Assembly: GCA_052118425.1 (NCBI GenBank)
Contig: JBQKHF010000006.1
Source: Roseburia_C sp900315735
GTDB taxonomy: Bacteria; Bacillota; Clostridia; Lachnospirales; Lachnospiraceae
Length of the DNA stretch: 64,000 nt
Reading direction: 5' to 3' (one strand)
This document shows positions 8,961 through 17,673 of the stretch, piece after piece. The notes under the pieces were generated by a model. It worked only from the letters and a program-made list of their open reading frames with translations, made no database searches and had not been told where the DNA came from. Both the position numbers and the translations under genes were made by a program. Within the stretch, counting starts at the first letter, position 1, and each line of letters begins with the position of its first letter.

Positions 8961-9899
8961 TCAGGCAAGGTGAACATTCATCCATGCCAGAATATCATGA
9001 TATACAACATCACGGTCTGTCTCATTTAAGATTTCGTGACGGTCGTTGTCATATAATTTCCAGGTAATATCCTCTTTGCCGGCTACGTCAAATTTATTAT
9101 ATACCTTTTTTACACCGCTGCCGCAGCCGCCCACCGGATCCATTGCTCCCGATACAAAAAATAACGGAAGACTCTTTGGAACTGCTTCAATATTTTCCTG
9201 CTGATTGTCAAAAAGAACTGCCTCAAACAGTCCCATATAAGCATTTACCGTAAATACAAATGTGCATTTCGGGTCTGCATAATAGGTTTTTACTATTTCT
9301 TCATCCTTGGTCAGCCAGCTGTTGGAAGCATCTTTCCCAGTCAGGTCAAACTGATGATAATACTTATCATAAGATAATTTCTGCAATAATCTGCTTCTGT
9401 GATGCCAGCCAAAAAATGCCGCCTGCATCTTTGCAATAAACATGGCAAGCTTTGTGGTATTGTCCGGAATGCAGCCGGTTCCCATAATTACTGCACCGGT
9501 AAGCCCCTCTCCATGTATCGCAAGATATTTCCGAAGCATATATGAACCCATGCTGTGTCCCAACATAAAATACGGTACACCCGGATGCTCTTTCTGTGTC
9601 ATCTCCCGGAGTGTATGCATATCGGCAACCACCGTATCACTCGGATGCTCTGCAAAATATCCCCATTCATCCTTTGATACAATGGATTCGCCGTGTCCGA
9701 TATGGTCATGTCCTACTACCAGGAAACCATTATCATTTAAAAATTCTGCAAAGGCCCGGTAGCGTTCAATATATTCCACCATACCATGTGTTATCTGTAA
9801 AACTGCACGATACTTTCCATCCTCCGGAGTCCATCGTACTGCATGAACTGTGGTTCGTCCATCTGCGGAAGGGAAAGAAAAAACTTCCTCTTTCGTCAT
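8961..9899 (-). CDS. Alpha/beta hydrolase, lysophospholipase/monoglyceride lipase type
   Basis: A 312-residue serine hydrolase of the hydrolase_4 (monoacylglycerol lipase-like) family. Visible features are the HDHIGHGES motif (residues 64-72), the nucleophile elbow GHSMGS (Ser116), the acid in SGAMDPVGG and the histidine in NDRHEILNE. No signal peptide is apparent, so it is probably cytoplasmic and cleaves acyl esters of lyso-lipids or glycerides; the substrate is not defined. The ATG has an AGGGGG site. It is followed closely by the DUF1002 gene. Confidence 0.85.
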   Translation of the reverse strand: MTKEEVFSFPSADGRTTVHAVRWTPEDGKYRAVLQITHGMVEYIERYRAFAEFLNDNGFLVVGHDHIGHGESIVSKDEWGYFAEHPSDTVVADMHTLREMTQKEHPGVPYFMLGHSMGSYMLRKYLAIHGEGLTGAVIMGTGCIPDNTTKLAMFIAKMQAAFFGWHHRSRLLQKLSYDKYYHQFDLTGKDASNSWLTKDEEIVKTYYADPKCTFVFTVNAYMGLFEAVLFDNQQENIEAVPKSLPLFFVSGAMDPVGGCGSGVKKVYNKFDVAGKEDITWKLYDNDRHEILNETDRDVVYHDILAWMNVHLA

Positions 9900-10021
9900 A
9901 TAATATACCCCCTGTATGTTATAAATCCCTTATATTTTACAATGATTCTGCACTTTTTACAACCAAAGCACCCTGCAAAAACCATAATACTCTATTAAAT
10001 TTTTCTTAAATCTCTAAACTT

Positions 10022-11782
10022 TTATCTAAAACGCCGGATAATCGCCTGCACGCTTTCTCTTCCGCCATAAGTGTCCACTGACGGCTCATAAACGGCTGCA
10101 AACTGTATGCTGTTTTCTCTTCCGTGCATGGCTGCATCCACTTCTTCCCTGCCAAACTTCTCGCTGAGAAATGAAAGAAATTTTTCCACTTCTCCAAAAT
10201 AGACGCCTGCCACCGGATTTCCCCTTGAATCCAATAAATGAAGCTTTAACACATTTCGGTTTACGCCTACTATATTGGCTCTTGTAATCTTAATATTACG
10301 GTCTGCAAATACCGGCTTAGTATTCGACTTTCCGCAAGGTTCCAACACGCTTAGCTGCCGGATAGTATCTACCGTAAAATAGGACATCGGAAGCACCGCA
10401 TCCAGCCTTACCACCTCTGCCATATCTTCTTCGGAAAGTTCTGCTTTCTGATTGAGCTGTTCCCTCAATTTATCAATATCTTCTTCCCGCATAGAAAGGC
10501 CTGCTGCCATGGGATGTCCACCGTATTTTGTAAACAACTCTGCCACTTCTGTCATTTTATCAAACATGGAATAGGCTTCGATGGAACGACCGGAGCCTTT
10601 CACTCCTTCTTCCCCTTTAGTCAGTACAAATACCGGTTTCTGATATACTTCACGAATTCGGCCGGCAATGATTCCGGCAAGGCTCTCATGGCATTCCGGC
10701 AGGTAAACCACCAATACTTTATCTTTCTCCTGTCCTTCTTTTTCAATCTGCTCTAATGCTTTCTGTGTCTCCTGCTGTGTCATATATTTCCGGCTTTCGT
10801 TGAGTTCCACCAGCTCGCCCGCCAGTGCGGAAGCCTTTACGGTATCCTTTTCCAATAACAGCTCCAGTGAACGTTTTGCTGTATCCAGTCGGCCGCTGGC
10901 ATTGATACACGGTCCTAATACAAATCCGATATGATATGCACTTAACGGCTTATCGGAAAGCTTATTTTTTGCAATCAATGCCTTCATGCCGGGATTTTTC
11001 GTATGCTCTAACGCTTTTAAACCAAGCTTTACCAAAATCCGGTTTTCCCCAGTTAAATCCATGACATCCCCGACTGTTGCAAAGCCTGCATTTTCGATAA
11101 AGTCATCCGCCTCTTTTACCGAAATATCCATTCTCTCATAAAGCACCTGCACCAGTTTCCATGCCACTACCGCTCCGCAGATTCCTTTGCATGGATACAG
11201 GCAGTCCTTCTGCTTGGGATTTACAATGGCATCCGCATTACTCCGCAAAAATTCCTTTCCCTGTTCTGTATTGTGATAAGGAATCTCATGATGGTCTGTT
11301 ACTACAACGGTCATGCCTTTTTCTTTGGCAAAATTAATCTCATCAATTGCAGCAATTCCATTGTCGCAGGTAATCAAAAGTTCTTTTCCATCGGATAATG
11401 CCTGTTCAATTAAATGCTCATTGATTCCATAGCCATCCTTCATCCGGTCGGGAATTGCTGCATCCACATTGCCGCCACACCGACGGATTCCCTCTAATAG
11501 AATATAGGTCGCATTGACACCGTCAATATCATAATCACCAATGATACGCATGGCTTTTTTCCCTGCAATACCCTCTGCAATGATTTCTGCTGCTTTATCC
11601 ACATCTTTTAATAAATGAGGATTATGTAATGCTTCTTTTCCACCATACAAATATTCTGTAATTTCTTTTTCATCTATTATGTCCCGGTTTCTTATAATCC
11701 GGGCAATCAGCGGGTCGATTCCATATTTCTTTGCCATTTCCATGAAATTGCCGCCTTTTCTGATTTCAATCCATTTCTCCAT
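10022..11782 (-). CDS. recJ: Single-stranded-DNA-specific exonuclease RecJ
   Basis: 5'-3' single-strand DNA exonuclease of the DHH phosphoesterase superfamily, acting in recombination and mismatch repair. The 586-residue product has DHH motif I DYDIDG (83-88), motif II TCDNGIAA, motif III VTDHHE, a conserved ASGRLDTA segment and the DHHA1 motif GSGRSIEAY. RecJ sequences often have over 700 residues, so this is a short form lacking some C-terminal regions, as is common in Clostridia. It follows truA by 19 bases. Confidence 0.9.
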   Translation of the reverse strand: MEKWIEIRKGGNFMEMAKKYGIDPLIARIIRNRDIIDEKEITEYLYGGKEALHNPHLLKDVDKAAEIIAEGIAGKKAMRIIGDYDIDGVNATYILLEGIRRCGGNVDAAIPDRMKDGYGINEHLIEQALSDGKELLITCDNGIAAIDEINFAKEKGMTVVVTDHHEIPYHNTEQGKEFLRSNADAIVNPKQKDCLYPCKGICGAVVAWKLVQVLYERMDISVKEADDFIENAGFATVGDVMDLTGENRILVKLGLKALEHTKNPGMKALIAKNKLSDKPLSAYHIGFVLGPCINASGRLDTAKRSLELLLEKDTVKASALAGELVELNESRKYMTQQETQKALEQIEKEGQEKDKVLVVYLPECHESLAGIIAGRIREVYQKPVFVLTKGEEGVKGSGRSIEAYSMFDKMTEVAELFTKYGGHPMAAGLSMREEDIDKLREQLNQKAELSEEDMAEVVRLDAVLPMSYFTVDTIRQLSVLEPCGKSNTKPVFADRNIKITRANIVGVNRNVLKLHLLDSRGNPVAGVYFGEVEKFLSFLSEKFGREEVDAAMHGRENSIQFAAVYEPSVDTYGGRESVQAIIRRFR

Positions 11783-11801
11783 GAAACTTTCTCTGCCTTA
11801 T

Positions 11802-12542
11802 CTATTCGTATTCCACATTTATGAGCACCAGTCCCTTTGCTGCTGCCATTTGCCCTGCCAGACTGCGGTTTCTGCCCTCTAATATTTCTTTCATCTCACG
11901 AACTTCCCTCTTTCCCGTTCCAACTTCTAACAGTGTTCCGGTAAGGATGCGCACCATATTCTGCAAAAATCCATTTCCGGTAAAGTATATGTCAAGTTCA
12001 TCCTTTTTCTCTTCCAACCGAATCTCATAGATTGTCCGCACTGCTGATTTCTTAAAATGACGGTTGCCACAAAAGGAAGTAAAATCGTGGGTTCCAAGCA
12101 ACACTTCCGCTGCTGCCTTCATTTTGGTAATATCCAAAGACTCTGCCACCAGTGTTACATATTTTCTCCGGAATACATCCGGCTTCTCTCCTAAGAAAAT
12201 GCGGTAACAATAAGTCTTTTTTACAGCATTTAATCTGCTGTGAAACCGAAGCGGCACTTCGGATACTTCTAATACCACAATGTCCTCCGGCAGATACTGG
12301 TTACAGTACCGCTTTATCTCTTCTGGTTCATATGCGCTCTGAAGTTTAAAATTTGCCACCTGTCCCATGGCATGCACACCTGCATCGGTTCTTCCGGAGC
12401 CATGTATCTCTATTTCTTCCCCTGTCATTTTCTCCAGTACTGACTGCAGCTTTCCCTGAATGGTCTGCTCTGTATTTCCCTGCACCTGCCATCCGCTGTA
12501 TCTGCTGCCATCGTATTGCAATATCATTTTATAATTTATCAT
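11802..12542 (-). CDS. truA: tRNA pseudouridine(38-40) synthase
   Basis: Isomerises uridines 38-40 in the anticodon arm of tRNAs. The 246-residue product shows the catalytic aspartate in SGRTDAGVHA (Asp53), the RFHSRLNAVKKTYCYRI segment and the C-terminal GNGFLQNMVRILTGTLLEVG motif. The start at 12542 has a GGAGAG site and the standard N-terminus INYKMILQYDG; the open extension to 12566 lacks a site. It is divergent from the SpoIID-like gene and upstream of recJ. Confidence 0.95.
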   Translation of the reverse strand: MINYKMILQYDGSRYSGWQVQGNTEQTIQGKLQSVLEKMTGEEIEIHGSGRTDAGVHAMGQVANFKLQSAYEPEEIKRYCNQYLPEDIVVLEVSEVPLRFHSRLNAVKKTYCYRIFLGEKPDVFRRKYVTLVAESLDITKMKAAAEVLLGTHDFTSFCGNRHFKKSAVRTIYEIRLEEKKDELDIYFTGNGFLQNMVRILTGTLLEVGTGKREVREMKEILEGRNRSLAGQMAAAKGLVLINVEYE

Positions 12543-12575
12543 GTTTTCTCTCCATTCATTCTGCAACAGTATAAC

Positions 12576-12602
12576 ACGTTTTCCCGCTTTCCGGCATATA
12601 CT
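12576..12602 (+). promoter_or_regulatory. Possible sigma-K-like promoter of the split SpoIID-like gene
   Basis: AC (12576-12577), a 17-base gap, then CATATACT (12595-12602), fitting the CATANNNT -10 of sporulation mother-cell sigma-K promoters. The match carries little information and is tentative. It lies about 30 bases ahead of the ATG. Confidence 0.25.
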
Positions 12603-12631
12603 TTATGGAATAAATATCATGAGGTTTCCAT

Positions 12632-13507
12632 ATGCCAAACCTTTCTTATATGCAAAATGCCACGGACAGGGGACAACTGCAGATTAATGTCACCACAGAG
12701 CGTGGCGTTTTTCCCATTGAAGATGCCTCCATCAGTCTTTCCTATACGGGAAATCCTACCGAAACCATCGAAGAACTGACCACCAACATTTCCGGTCAGA
12801 CAGCCACCGTTGAGCTGCCGACTCCTCCCTTGGAATACAGCATGGAGCCATCGGAATCCCAGCCTTACTCGGAGTATACCATTCAGGTGAATGCTCCCGG
12901 CTACCGTCCCATCAATATTTCCGGTATCTCCGTTCTGCCGGATAAAACTTCCATCCAAAATGTCCGGATGGAAACTGCCACCGTGGAAAATCCACTGGAA
13001 CGAAATATTGTTATAACCGCCAACACTCTCTATGGGAATTTTCCGCCGAAAATCCCAGAGGATGAAATCAAGCCGATGACTGAAAGCGGCGAGATTGTCT
13101 TAAGCCGTGTTGTCATCCCGGAATATGTCATTGTCCATGACGGACCGCCAAGTGATTCTTCTGCCAACGACTACTATGTCCGTTACCGGGATTACATCAA
13201 AAATGTTGCCTCCAGCGAAATCTATGCTACCTGGCCGGATGCAGCTCTCCGTGCAAATATTTTAGCGATTATGTCCTTTACCCTGAACCGGGTGTATACG
13301 GAGTGGTACCGGAACAAGGGCTATGATTTTACCATTACTTCTTCCACCGCCTTTGACCATAAATTTGTCTACGGCAGAAATATTTTTTCCAACATTTCCA
13401 ATATCGTTGATGAGATGTTTAATAGCTACCTTTCCCGCCCGAACGTCCGCCAGCCGATTCTGACCCAGTACTGTGACGGGCAGCGGGTAAGCTGCCCGAA
13501 CTGGATG
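12632..13507 (+). pseudogene. SpoIID-like protein, 5' part (split by element)
   Basis: First 292 codons of a gene whose remaining 128 codons lie at 19308-19694. No signal peptide is seen. An N-terminal beta-rich region (about 1-115) resembles a carboxypeptidase-regulatory-like fold. The second half, with IYATWPDAALRANILAIMS and the STAFDHKFVYGR segment, resembles the SpoIID/amidase-enhancer domain. As it stands, the frame enters the element and stops after PFLVLRM at 13531. The ATG has a GAGG site. Naming is by motif resemblance; a role in spore or cell-wall peptidoglycan is inferred. Rejoining at TG gives an intact 420-residue protein. Confidence 0.7.
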
Positions 13508-13533
13508 CCCTTTTTGGTTTTGCGTATGTAGTA
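13506..13533 (+). repeat. Left attachment junction
   Basis: The host sequence ends at TG (13506-13507). Eleven bases further in, the element carries TTTGCGTATGTAGTA (13519-13533). The same 15-mer occurs inverted at the right end, also 11 bases from a TG, as expected for the two half-sites of a serine-recombinase attP. Confidence 0.8.
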
Positions 13534-13542
13534 AAATTTTAT

Positions 13543-13589
13543 AAAAATAATCACAATCACTAATTAAATGAGTGATTGTGATTATTTTT
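13543..13589 (+). terminator. Strong hairpin at left edge of element
   Basis: Perfect 19-bp stem (13543-13561 with 13571-13589), 9-base loop, A-tract before and T-tract after. It would stop transcription coming from the truncated host gene into the element, and could act in both directions. Confidence 0.75.
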
Positions 13590-13812
13590 ATTTTCTGACT
13601 TATATTGTCCAATTCAAAATTAGTTCTATTATACTTATCCATTCTTATTTTTATGCAATTCCAGTATTTCTCATTCATTTTTCAAACTTCTCATTTCTCC
13701 TTGTAGAAAAGCAAAAAAATTTAAGGTGATTCGTACATATTGTATGTGCAGGTCTCATTTGCAAAAGCCAATAACACATGAGTTTCCAGCTACCAAAAGA
13801 GGAGGGTTTTAC

Positions 13813-14019
13813 ATGAAAAAAGATACTATTTTAGCAATTTCCATTTACGCAATCCTAGAATTCCTTAATTCTTATTATGGCACATTTCCTACATATGCAC
13901 TCTGTGAGCTATTCAAAACCTACTATTCTAAAATAACACATTTTCTTCATGAAAAAACATATAGAAAAGAATTATTTTTCTCTTTTTTATGTTTCTTGCA
14001 TAACTCAAATATTCTATAA
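13813..14019 (+). CDS. Small hydrophobic protein of unknown function
   Basis: A 68-residue product, rich in Phe, Tyr and Leu, that I do not recognise. The ATG at 13813 has an excellent GAGGAGGG site, which is the main reason to call it; the open frame extends upstream to 13726 without a site. The first 25 residues (from MKKDTILAIS) are hydrophobic enough for one membrane segment. A perfect palindromic terminator follows 17 bases after the stop. It is the first cargo gene of the element, read in the same direction as the recombinase. Confidence 0.5.
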   Translation: MKKDTILAISIYAILEFLNSYYGTFPTYALCELFKTYYSKITHFLHEKTYRKELFFSFLCFLHNSNIL

Positions 14020-14036
14020 GAGTCTGTAGATTTCCT

Positions 14037-14060
14037 CAGAGGGGGATATATCCCCCTCTG
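14037..14060 (+). terminator. 24-bp perfect palindrome, terminator of the 68-residue gene
   Basis: Twenty-four bases equal to their own reverse complement, with GGGGG/CCCCC arms around ATATAT, followed by TTTC. It is well placed as the end of the small gene before it. Confidence 0.65.
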
Positions 14061-14282
14061 TTTCAACTCTATTTAAATGTATAATATATCGGCAACAATT
14101 CCACCTTTCTTAATACTATTAAGCTAATTTCTACATCTTGCACTTTCTTATTGACCATCATCCAAAAGAAAAGTAATATCTATATATAGCATTTCTAATT
14201 GCTCAAAAATCATCTGATTACAATTAAAAATATAATTTTCAGATTCAAATTTAACGCAAAAACACAGGGAGGAACACGAGCT

Positions 14283-15620
14283 ATGTATAACAACAACTCA
14301 ACAACTACATTTCATCATAAAACAAATTCCATAAACTATCCTTTTGAGGCAGATCCTTATCTATCTGCTGCCGGTCAGATATTAATTGAACACGGTCGCG
14401 GTTCAATTGGTACTATACAACGTTATTTAAAAATTGGCTTTAACCGCGCTGCCAGAATCATGGACCAATTAGAAGAAATAGGTGTAGTAGGACCTGATTG
14501 TGAGACAAAACCTCGGGAGATTCTTATGACTATAGAGGAGTTTAACGATTACATAGAAAACTTTGACTATCGGGAAAATACCACTACTTCTGATTGCTAT
14601 TCTGCTACACCACCAATAGCTAATGAATCTGCAAATAATATTCCTTTGGAAGAATCTATTCTTCAACAACAATTTAATATTTCTGCAGATTTTACATCTG
14701 ATGGCGCGTTACTAAATAATATGCAAAATTCGTTCATCTACAATTGTAGCGAAAAAGTGCAGCACGACATGATAGATTGTCTGATTTCATCAAATTCATC
14801 TAATACTATGCGCTTAATTATTTTTGACAAAAATAACTTATCCTATTTCAGCTATAAAGATTTACCACAGCTTTTTATTCCAGTTGTTTCTGACGAAGTC
14901 AAATTATCTACCATTTTCGATTGGTTAATGAAAGAAATGTCAGAACGGTTACATACATTCGCCGCCCATAAGTTAAAAAACTACAATGATTATAATAAAA
15001 ACGGTTTTGAACATTTTCCGGCAATAATTTTTATTGTTTCAGAATTTCATTTGGTAGAAAACTATTTTTCAAATAACAACACGATTCTTCAACTTTTAAT
15101 GCATGGAAATAATGCAGGCATTTACTTCCTGTTCTTTTCCCAATTTGAATCAAAACATTTATCCATCGATTTATTGAAAGATTTAGTCCATACCTATACC
15201 CCATCCCAGGCTAAGCAGATTCTATTAAATTCGGGCGAAAATTCTTCTAATAATTTATTAGATTTGAATGCTATTGACGATATGGATGGAAAACAATTTG
15301 AAAACTATTGTCTCTCTCTCTTAAAACAAAATGGTTTTTCTAAAATAGAAACTACACAAGCCTATGGCAACCATGGAATAGATATTTTAGCTGAAAAAGA
15401 TGATATCACCTATGCCATTCTATGTAAATGTTCCTCATCTAATATCGGAAATTCCGCTATTCAACAGGTTTATACCGGAAAAAATATTTACCACAAAGAT
15501 ATTGCTGTCGTTATTACCAATCAATTTTTCACCCAACAGGCAATAGATGACTCCACCATACTTGGTGTTAAATTATGGGATAGAAATAAATTAGAGACAA
15601 TGAGAAATCTTATATCTTAG
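14283..15620 (+). CDS. FtsK-gamma winged helix plus Mrr-like nuclease fusion
   Basis: A 445-residue protein with three parts. Residues about 24-90 match the FtsK/SpoIIIE gamma winged helix (DPYLSAAGQILIEHG, RYLKIGFNRAARIMDQL), the DNA-reading end of translocases. Residues about 150-330 look like a decayed FtsK-type ATPase: a Walker B-like hydrophobic strand FPAIIFIVSEF is present, but no Walker A is seen. Residues about 334-445 match an Mrr/restriction-endonuclease-like domain (MDGKQFENYCLSLL, GIDILAEKDD, VVITNQFF). Catalytic Asp367 and Lys382 are retained, but the usual Q-x-K glutamine is Leu380. The ATG at 14283 has a GGGAGGA site. Defence or element-maintenance roles are inferred only. Confidence 0.7.
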   Translation: MYNNNSTTTFHHKTNSINYPFEADPYLSAAGQILIEHGRGSIGTIQRYLKIGFNRAARIMDQLEEIGVVGPDCETKPREILMTIEEFNDYIENFDYRENTTTSDCYSATPPIANESANNIPLEESILQQQFNISADFTSDGALLNNMQNSFIYNCSEKVQHDMIDCLISSNSSNTMRLIIFDKNNLSYFSYKDLPQLFIPVVSDEVKLSTIFDWLMKEMSERLHTFAAHKLKNYNDYNKNGFEHFPAIIFIVSEFHLVENYFSNNNTILQLLMHGNNAGIYFLFFSQFESKHLSIDLLKDLVHTYTPSQAKQILLNSGENSSNNLLDLNAIDDMDGKQFENYCLSLLKQNGFSKIETTQAYGNHGIDILAEKDDITYAILCKCSSSNIGNSAIQQVYTGKNIYHKDIAVVITNQFFTQQAIDDSTILGVKLWDRNKLETMRNLIS

Positions 15621-15646
15621 ATTCCTTTTAGTTCTTGGTAAAGAAA

Positions 15647-15685
15647 ATAGCCGTCCTGCTCTCGGAAAAGTTTAGGAACGGCTAT
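15647..15685 (+). terminator. Terminator-like hairpin after the Mrr fusion gene
   Basis: Arms ATAGCCGTCCT (15647-15657) and AGGAACGGCTAT (15674-15685), with a 16-base loop, followed by CTCTT. It lies 27 bases past the stop. A smaller AGCTAG/CTAGCT inverted repeat follows near 15717-15736; no gene is seen in 15621-15825. Confidence 0.55.
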
Positions 15686-15825
15686 CTCTTGATAAAATAG
15701 TAAATTATTACCGGCAGCTAGGCTTCATCTAGCTCTCGGTTCTCTTGTCAAATATATTATATGCGATTTTAGTATTTTTGCAATACACTTTTTAATAATC
15801 CATAAAATTATAGCATGTTTGCTAA

Positions 15826-16071
15826 TCATTCATCTGCTTCCGGATCATGCTCCTCTCCCAGTAGTTCATCCAATGTCTTTTCTCCCTTAATACAGATATC
15901 CACAATCTTACACCATTCTTTTACCGACCATATATAAGATTCTGTATTTAATCCTTCCCCAAAATGTTTTTCATATTTTTCTATTGCAGCTCCAAATTTT
16001 TCCATCTCTGGATCTATGATTATATTTTCCGGTTTCAAAAAATCTGGTATCAATTTATTTTCTCCTATCAT
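15826..16071 (-). CDS. Hypothetical acidic protein next to the toxin gene
   Basis: An 81-residue acidic protein of unrecognised family, predicted helical and soluble. The sequence ends in an Asp/Glu-rich tail and contains SYIWSVKEWCKIVDIC. The start is uncertain: the ATG at 16071 has no good binding site, whereas a TTG seven codons in (16053) is preceded by AGGAGA at good spacing. It lies 56 bases downstream of the YoeB-like toxin on the same strand and may share its transcript. Confidence 0.5.
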   Translation of the reverse strand: MIGENKLIPDFLKPENIIIDPEMEKFGAAIEKYEKHFGEGLNTESYIWSVKEWCKIVDICIKGEKTLDELLGEEHDPEADE

Positions 16072-16127
16072 CTTTTGAATAGAACAAGCACCTTCAGAAA
16101 GATGTTTCTTTCTGTCGATGCTTTTTC

Positions 16128-16424
16128 TTAGCGAACTTTCTCATAATGCGTCCACATTCTGATTATTTTTACCTTTCCCTCATATGCAATTCCATCTACT
16201 TCCACAGGCTCAGTATAAACCTGATAAACCAGCCTATGCTGGATATTAATTCTCCGCGAATAAACGCCTTCCAAATTTCCAACAAGTGCTTCATAAGGTG
16301 GTGGATTCTGAAAAGGATTGTCTTTTATAACTTCAATCAATTTCTTCGCTTTTTCATCGAGCCTGACACTCTTTAAATTTTTAATATCTTTCACGGCCTG
16401 CTTAGTATAGACAATTCTGTACAT
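16128..16424 (-). CDS. YoeB/Txe-family toxin
   Basis: A 98-residue RelE-superfamily endoribonuclease toxin that would cleave mRNA at the ribosome when not neutralised. Family features: the N-terminal helix (YTKQAVKDIKNLK), EALVGNLEGVYSRRIN with HRLVYQV (catalytic Glu and Arg region), and the C-terminal WTHYEK carrying the conserved His-Tyr. It is slightly longer than YoeB because of an insertion (EPVEVDGIAYEG) before the last strand. It starts four bases after the antitoxin stop. Confidence 0.85.
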   Translation of the reverse strand: MYRIVYTKQAVKDIKNLKSVRLDEKAKKLIEVIKDNPFQNPPPYEALVGNLEGVYSRRINIQHRLVYQVYTEPVEVDGIAYEGKVKIIRMWTHYEKVR

Positions 16425-16428
16425 AAAA

Positions 16429-16677
16429 TTACCATTCTACATCTTCTTCTGATACGCAATCTTCTATCGGCGTTTCCATTCCTTTTTTTATAGATTCAAC
16501 CATTCCGGGAATTGAATTAAGGTATACCGTTTCCTGAATTGCATTCCAATCACTTTCAGAAACAAGAACTGCATTCCCCTTCTTACTTACAATCAAAGTC
16601 GGTTCACTATAGAGATTGACTTCTTCTACCAGATTGTAGAGTTCCTTTCTTGCGTTTGTTATATTAATCGCTGACAT
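16429..16677 (-). CDS. YefM/Phd-family antitoxin
   Basis: An 82-residue antitoxin of the Phd/YefM fold: MSAINITNARKELYNLVEEV followed by the beta strands TLIVSKKGNAVLVSESDW, then an acidic C-terminal tail expected to wrap the toxin. Such proteins also bind their own promoter and repress the pair. The ATG has an AAGGAG site. With the toxin gene it forms a standard two-gene module, probably stabilising the element. Confidence 0.87.
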   Translation of the reverse strand: MSAINITNARKELYNLVEEVNLYSEPTLIVSKKGNAVLVSESDWNAIQETVYLNSIPGMVESIKKGMETPIEDCVSEEDVEW

Positions 16678-17012
16678 AATAAATCTCCTTTTCTATTTCT
16701 GTATTTCCTTACACTAATTTTTCATCTAAAATTTTTTGTAAATTCCTTAGTAAAACTTCTCGAACATTCCTGTGTATCTATATCTGTATTTTGATTAATA
16801 CCGTATCCTAAATTTGTATCTTTTACACTGTAATATCATTTTCTTAATATTCTATATTATTATGAATGGACGAGATTTTTTATGTCATAATCATTATAAC
16901 GTACGTTTTTGCGTACGTCAAGTAAATATATTTACAATATTCCACAAATACTATCTCAAGTGTCTTATACATAGAAGTTGGCTGCTTAAAATTAATTATC
17001 TATATAACCCTC
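16678..17012. other. AT-rich gap upstream of antitoxin with ACGTACG repeat
   Basis: No gene is recognised in these 335 bases. The notable feature is an inverted repeat near 16899-16918, ACGTACG then CGTACGT around a T-run. It could be an operator for the toxin-antitoxin promoter, but it is over 200 bases from the antitoxin start, so assignment is open. Confidence 0.4.
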
Positions 17013-17315
17013 CTATTTATCATCCATAGCAAGTCTTCCCTCTTCAAAAAATTTTTCCAACCTTTGAATTACCTTTTCATCATCCGCCTGAATATATGTT
17101 CCATAATCAATATCATACACCAAGCAGAATGATAAATCTGACCATTTGCATTTGTATAAGTCTTCCGATGGACCTATTTGTTTTCTGCCTATTTCAATTT
17201 CTTTACAACTTTCTAATTTTGCCAAAATACTTTGAAACAGAATTTCTTCCTCTATTCTATTATAATTGGCGAAATACAAACGCTTAGGTTCACTGTCTAT
17301 CTGAAATGTTCTCAT
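17013..17315 (-). CDS. Hypothetical protein of the element
   Basis: A 100-residue protein that I cannot assign. It looks like a small mixed alpha/beta cytoplasmic protein: an N-terminal RTFQIDSEPKRLYFANYN segment, a central Lys/Glu region, the strands FCLVYDIDYGTYIQ, and a helical end with KVIQRLEKFFEEG. No signal peptide or membrane segment is seen. The ATG has a GGAAAGAGG site. It is the first gene of the minus-strand set in the element, 335 bases upstream of the antitoxin. Confidence 0.55.
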   Translation of the reverse strand: MRTFQIDSEPKRLYFANYNRIEEEILFQSILAKLESCKEIEIGRKQIGPSEDLYKCKWSDLSFCLVYDIDYGTYIQADDEKVIQRLEKFFEEGRLAMDDK

Positions 17316-17377
17316 CCTCTTTCCTTTTCCTCATACATATATCAATACTGCATATAATATAAACAGGAGGTATTCAC

Positions 17378-17422
17378 ATGATTGCTTGGTTTTGTTATTT
17401 ATATCTAAAACTTAAGGGGTAA
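17378..17422 (+). CDS. 14-codon mini-ORF with ideal ribosome binding site
   Basis: ATG at 17378 preceded by CAGGAGGTATTCAC, encoding 14 residues (MIAWFCYLYLKLKG), a hydrophobic stretch with a basic end, then TAA. The binding site is among the best in the element. It may be a leader peptide or a small membrane peptide; I know no family for it. Confidence 0.35.
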   Translation: MIAWFCYLYLKLKG

Positions 17423-17497
17423 GCAAACCGGAACTCTCTGGCTCGCCTCCCGGCATATTGCATCCTGTTTTTTCTATTATTATATTGTATATTCTTT

Positions 17498-17644
17498 TCA
17501 CACCGTCTTCGGTACTAAAACAATTCTGTCCGCTGCCTGCTGGTTTAATTTATTTCCGACACATTTCTTTTCATCTACTGTTAATGTATTAACATTCCGA
17601 TAATTCTCATCCTCACCAAATCGAATATAAACATTTACCTTCAT
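17498..17644 (-). CDS. 48-residue protein divergent from the recombinase
   Basis: A small protein beginning MKVNVYIRFGEDENYRN and ending IVLVPKTV, with a strong GGAGGTGA site ahead of the ATG at 17644. It starts 100 bases from the recombinase start on the opposite strand, with the inverted repeat AGTAC-TT-GTACT (17674-17685) in the shared control region. Size and position suit a regulator or recombination directionality factor, but this is only inference from context; I do not recognise the family. Confidence 0.5.
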   Translation of the reverse strand: MKVNVYIRFGEDENYRNVNTLTVDEKKCVGNKLNQQAADRIVLVPKTV

Positions 17645-17673
17645 ACTATCACCTCCAGTATATCATATGTTGC

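Noticed and set aside
13478..13499. Hairpin CGGGCAGC/GCTGCCCG just before the left junction
   Set aside because: It lies in host coding sequence and does not match the symmetric element repeat; probably chance, though it could affect the local structure of the target.
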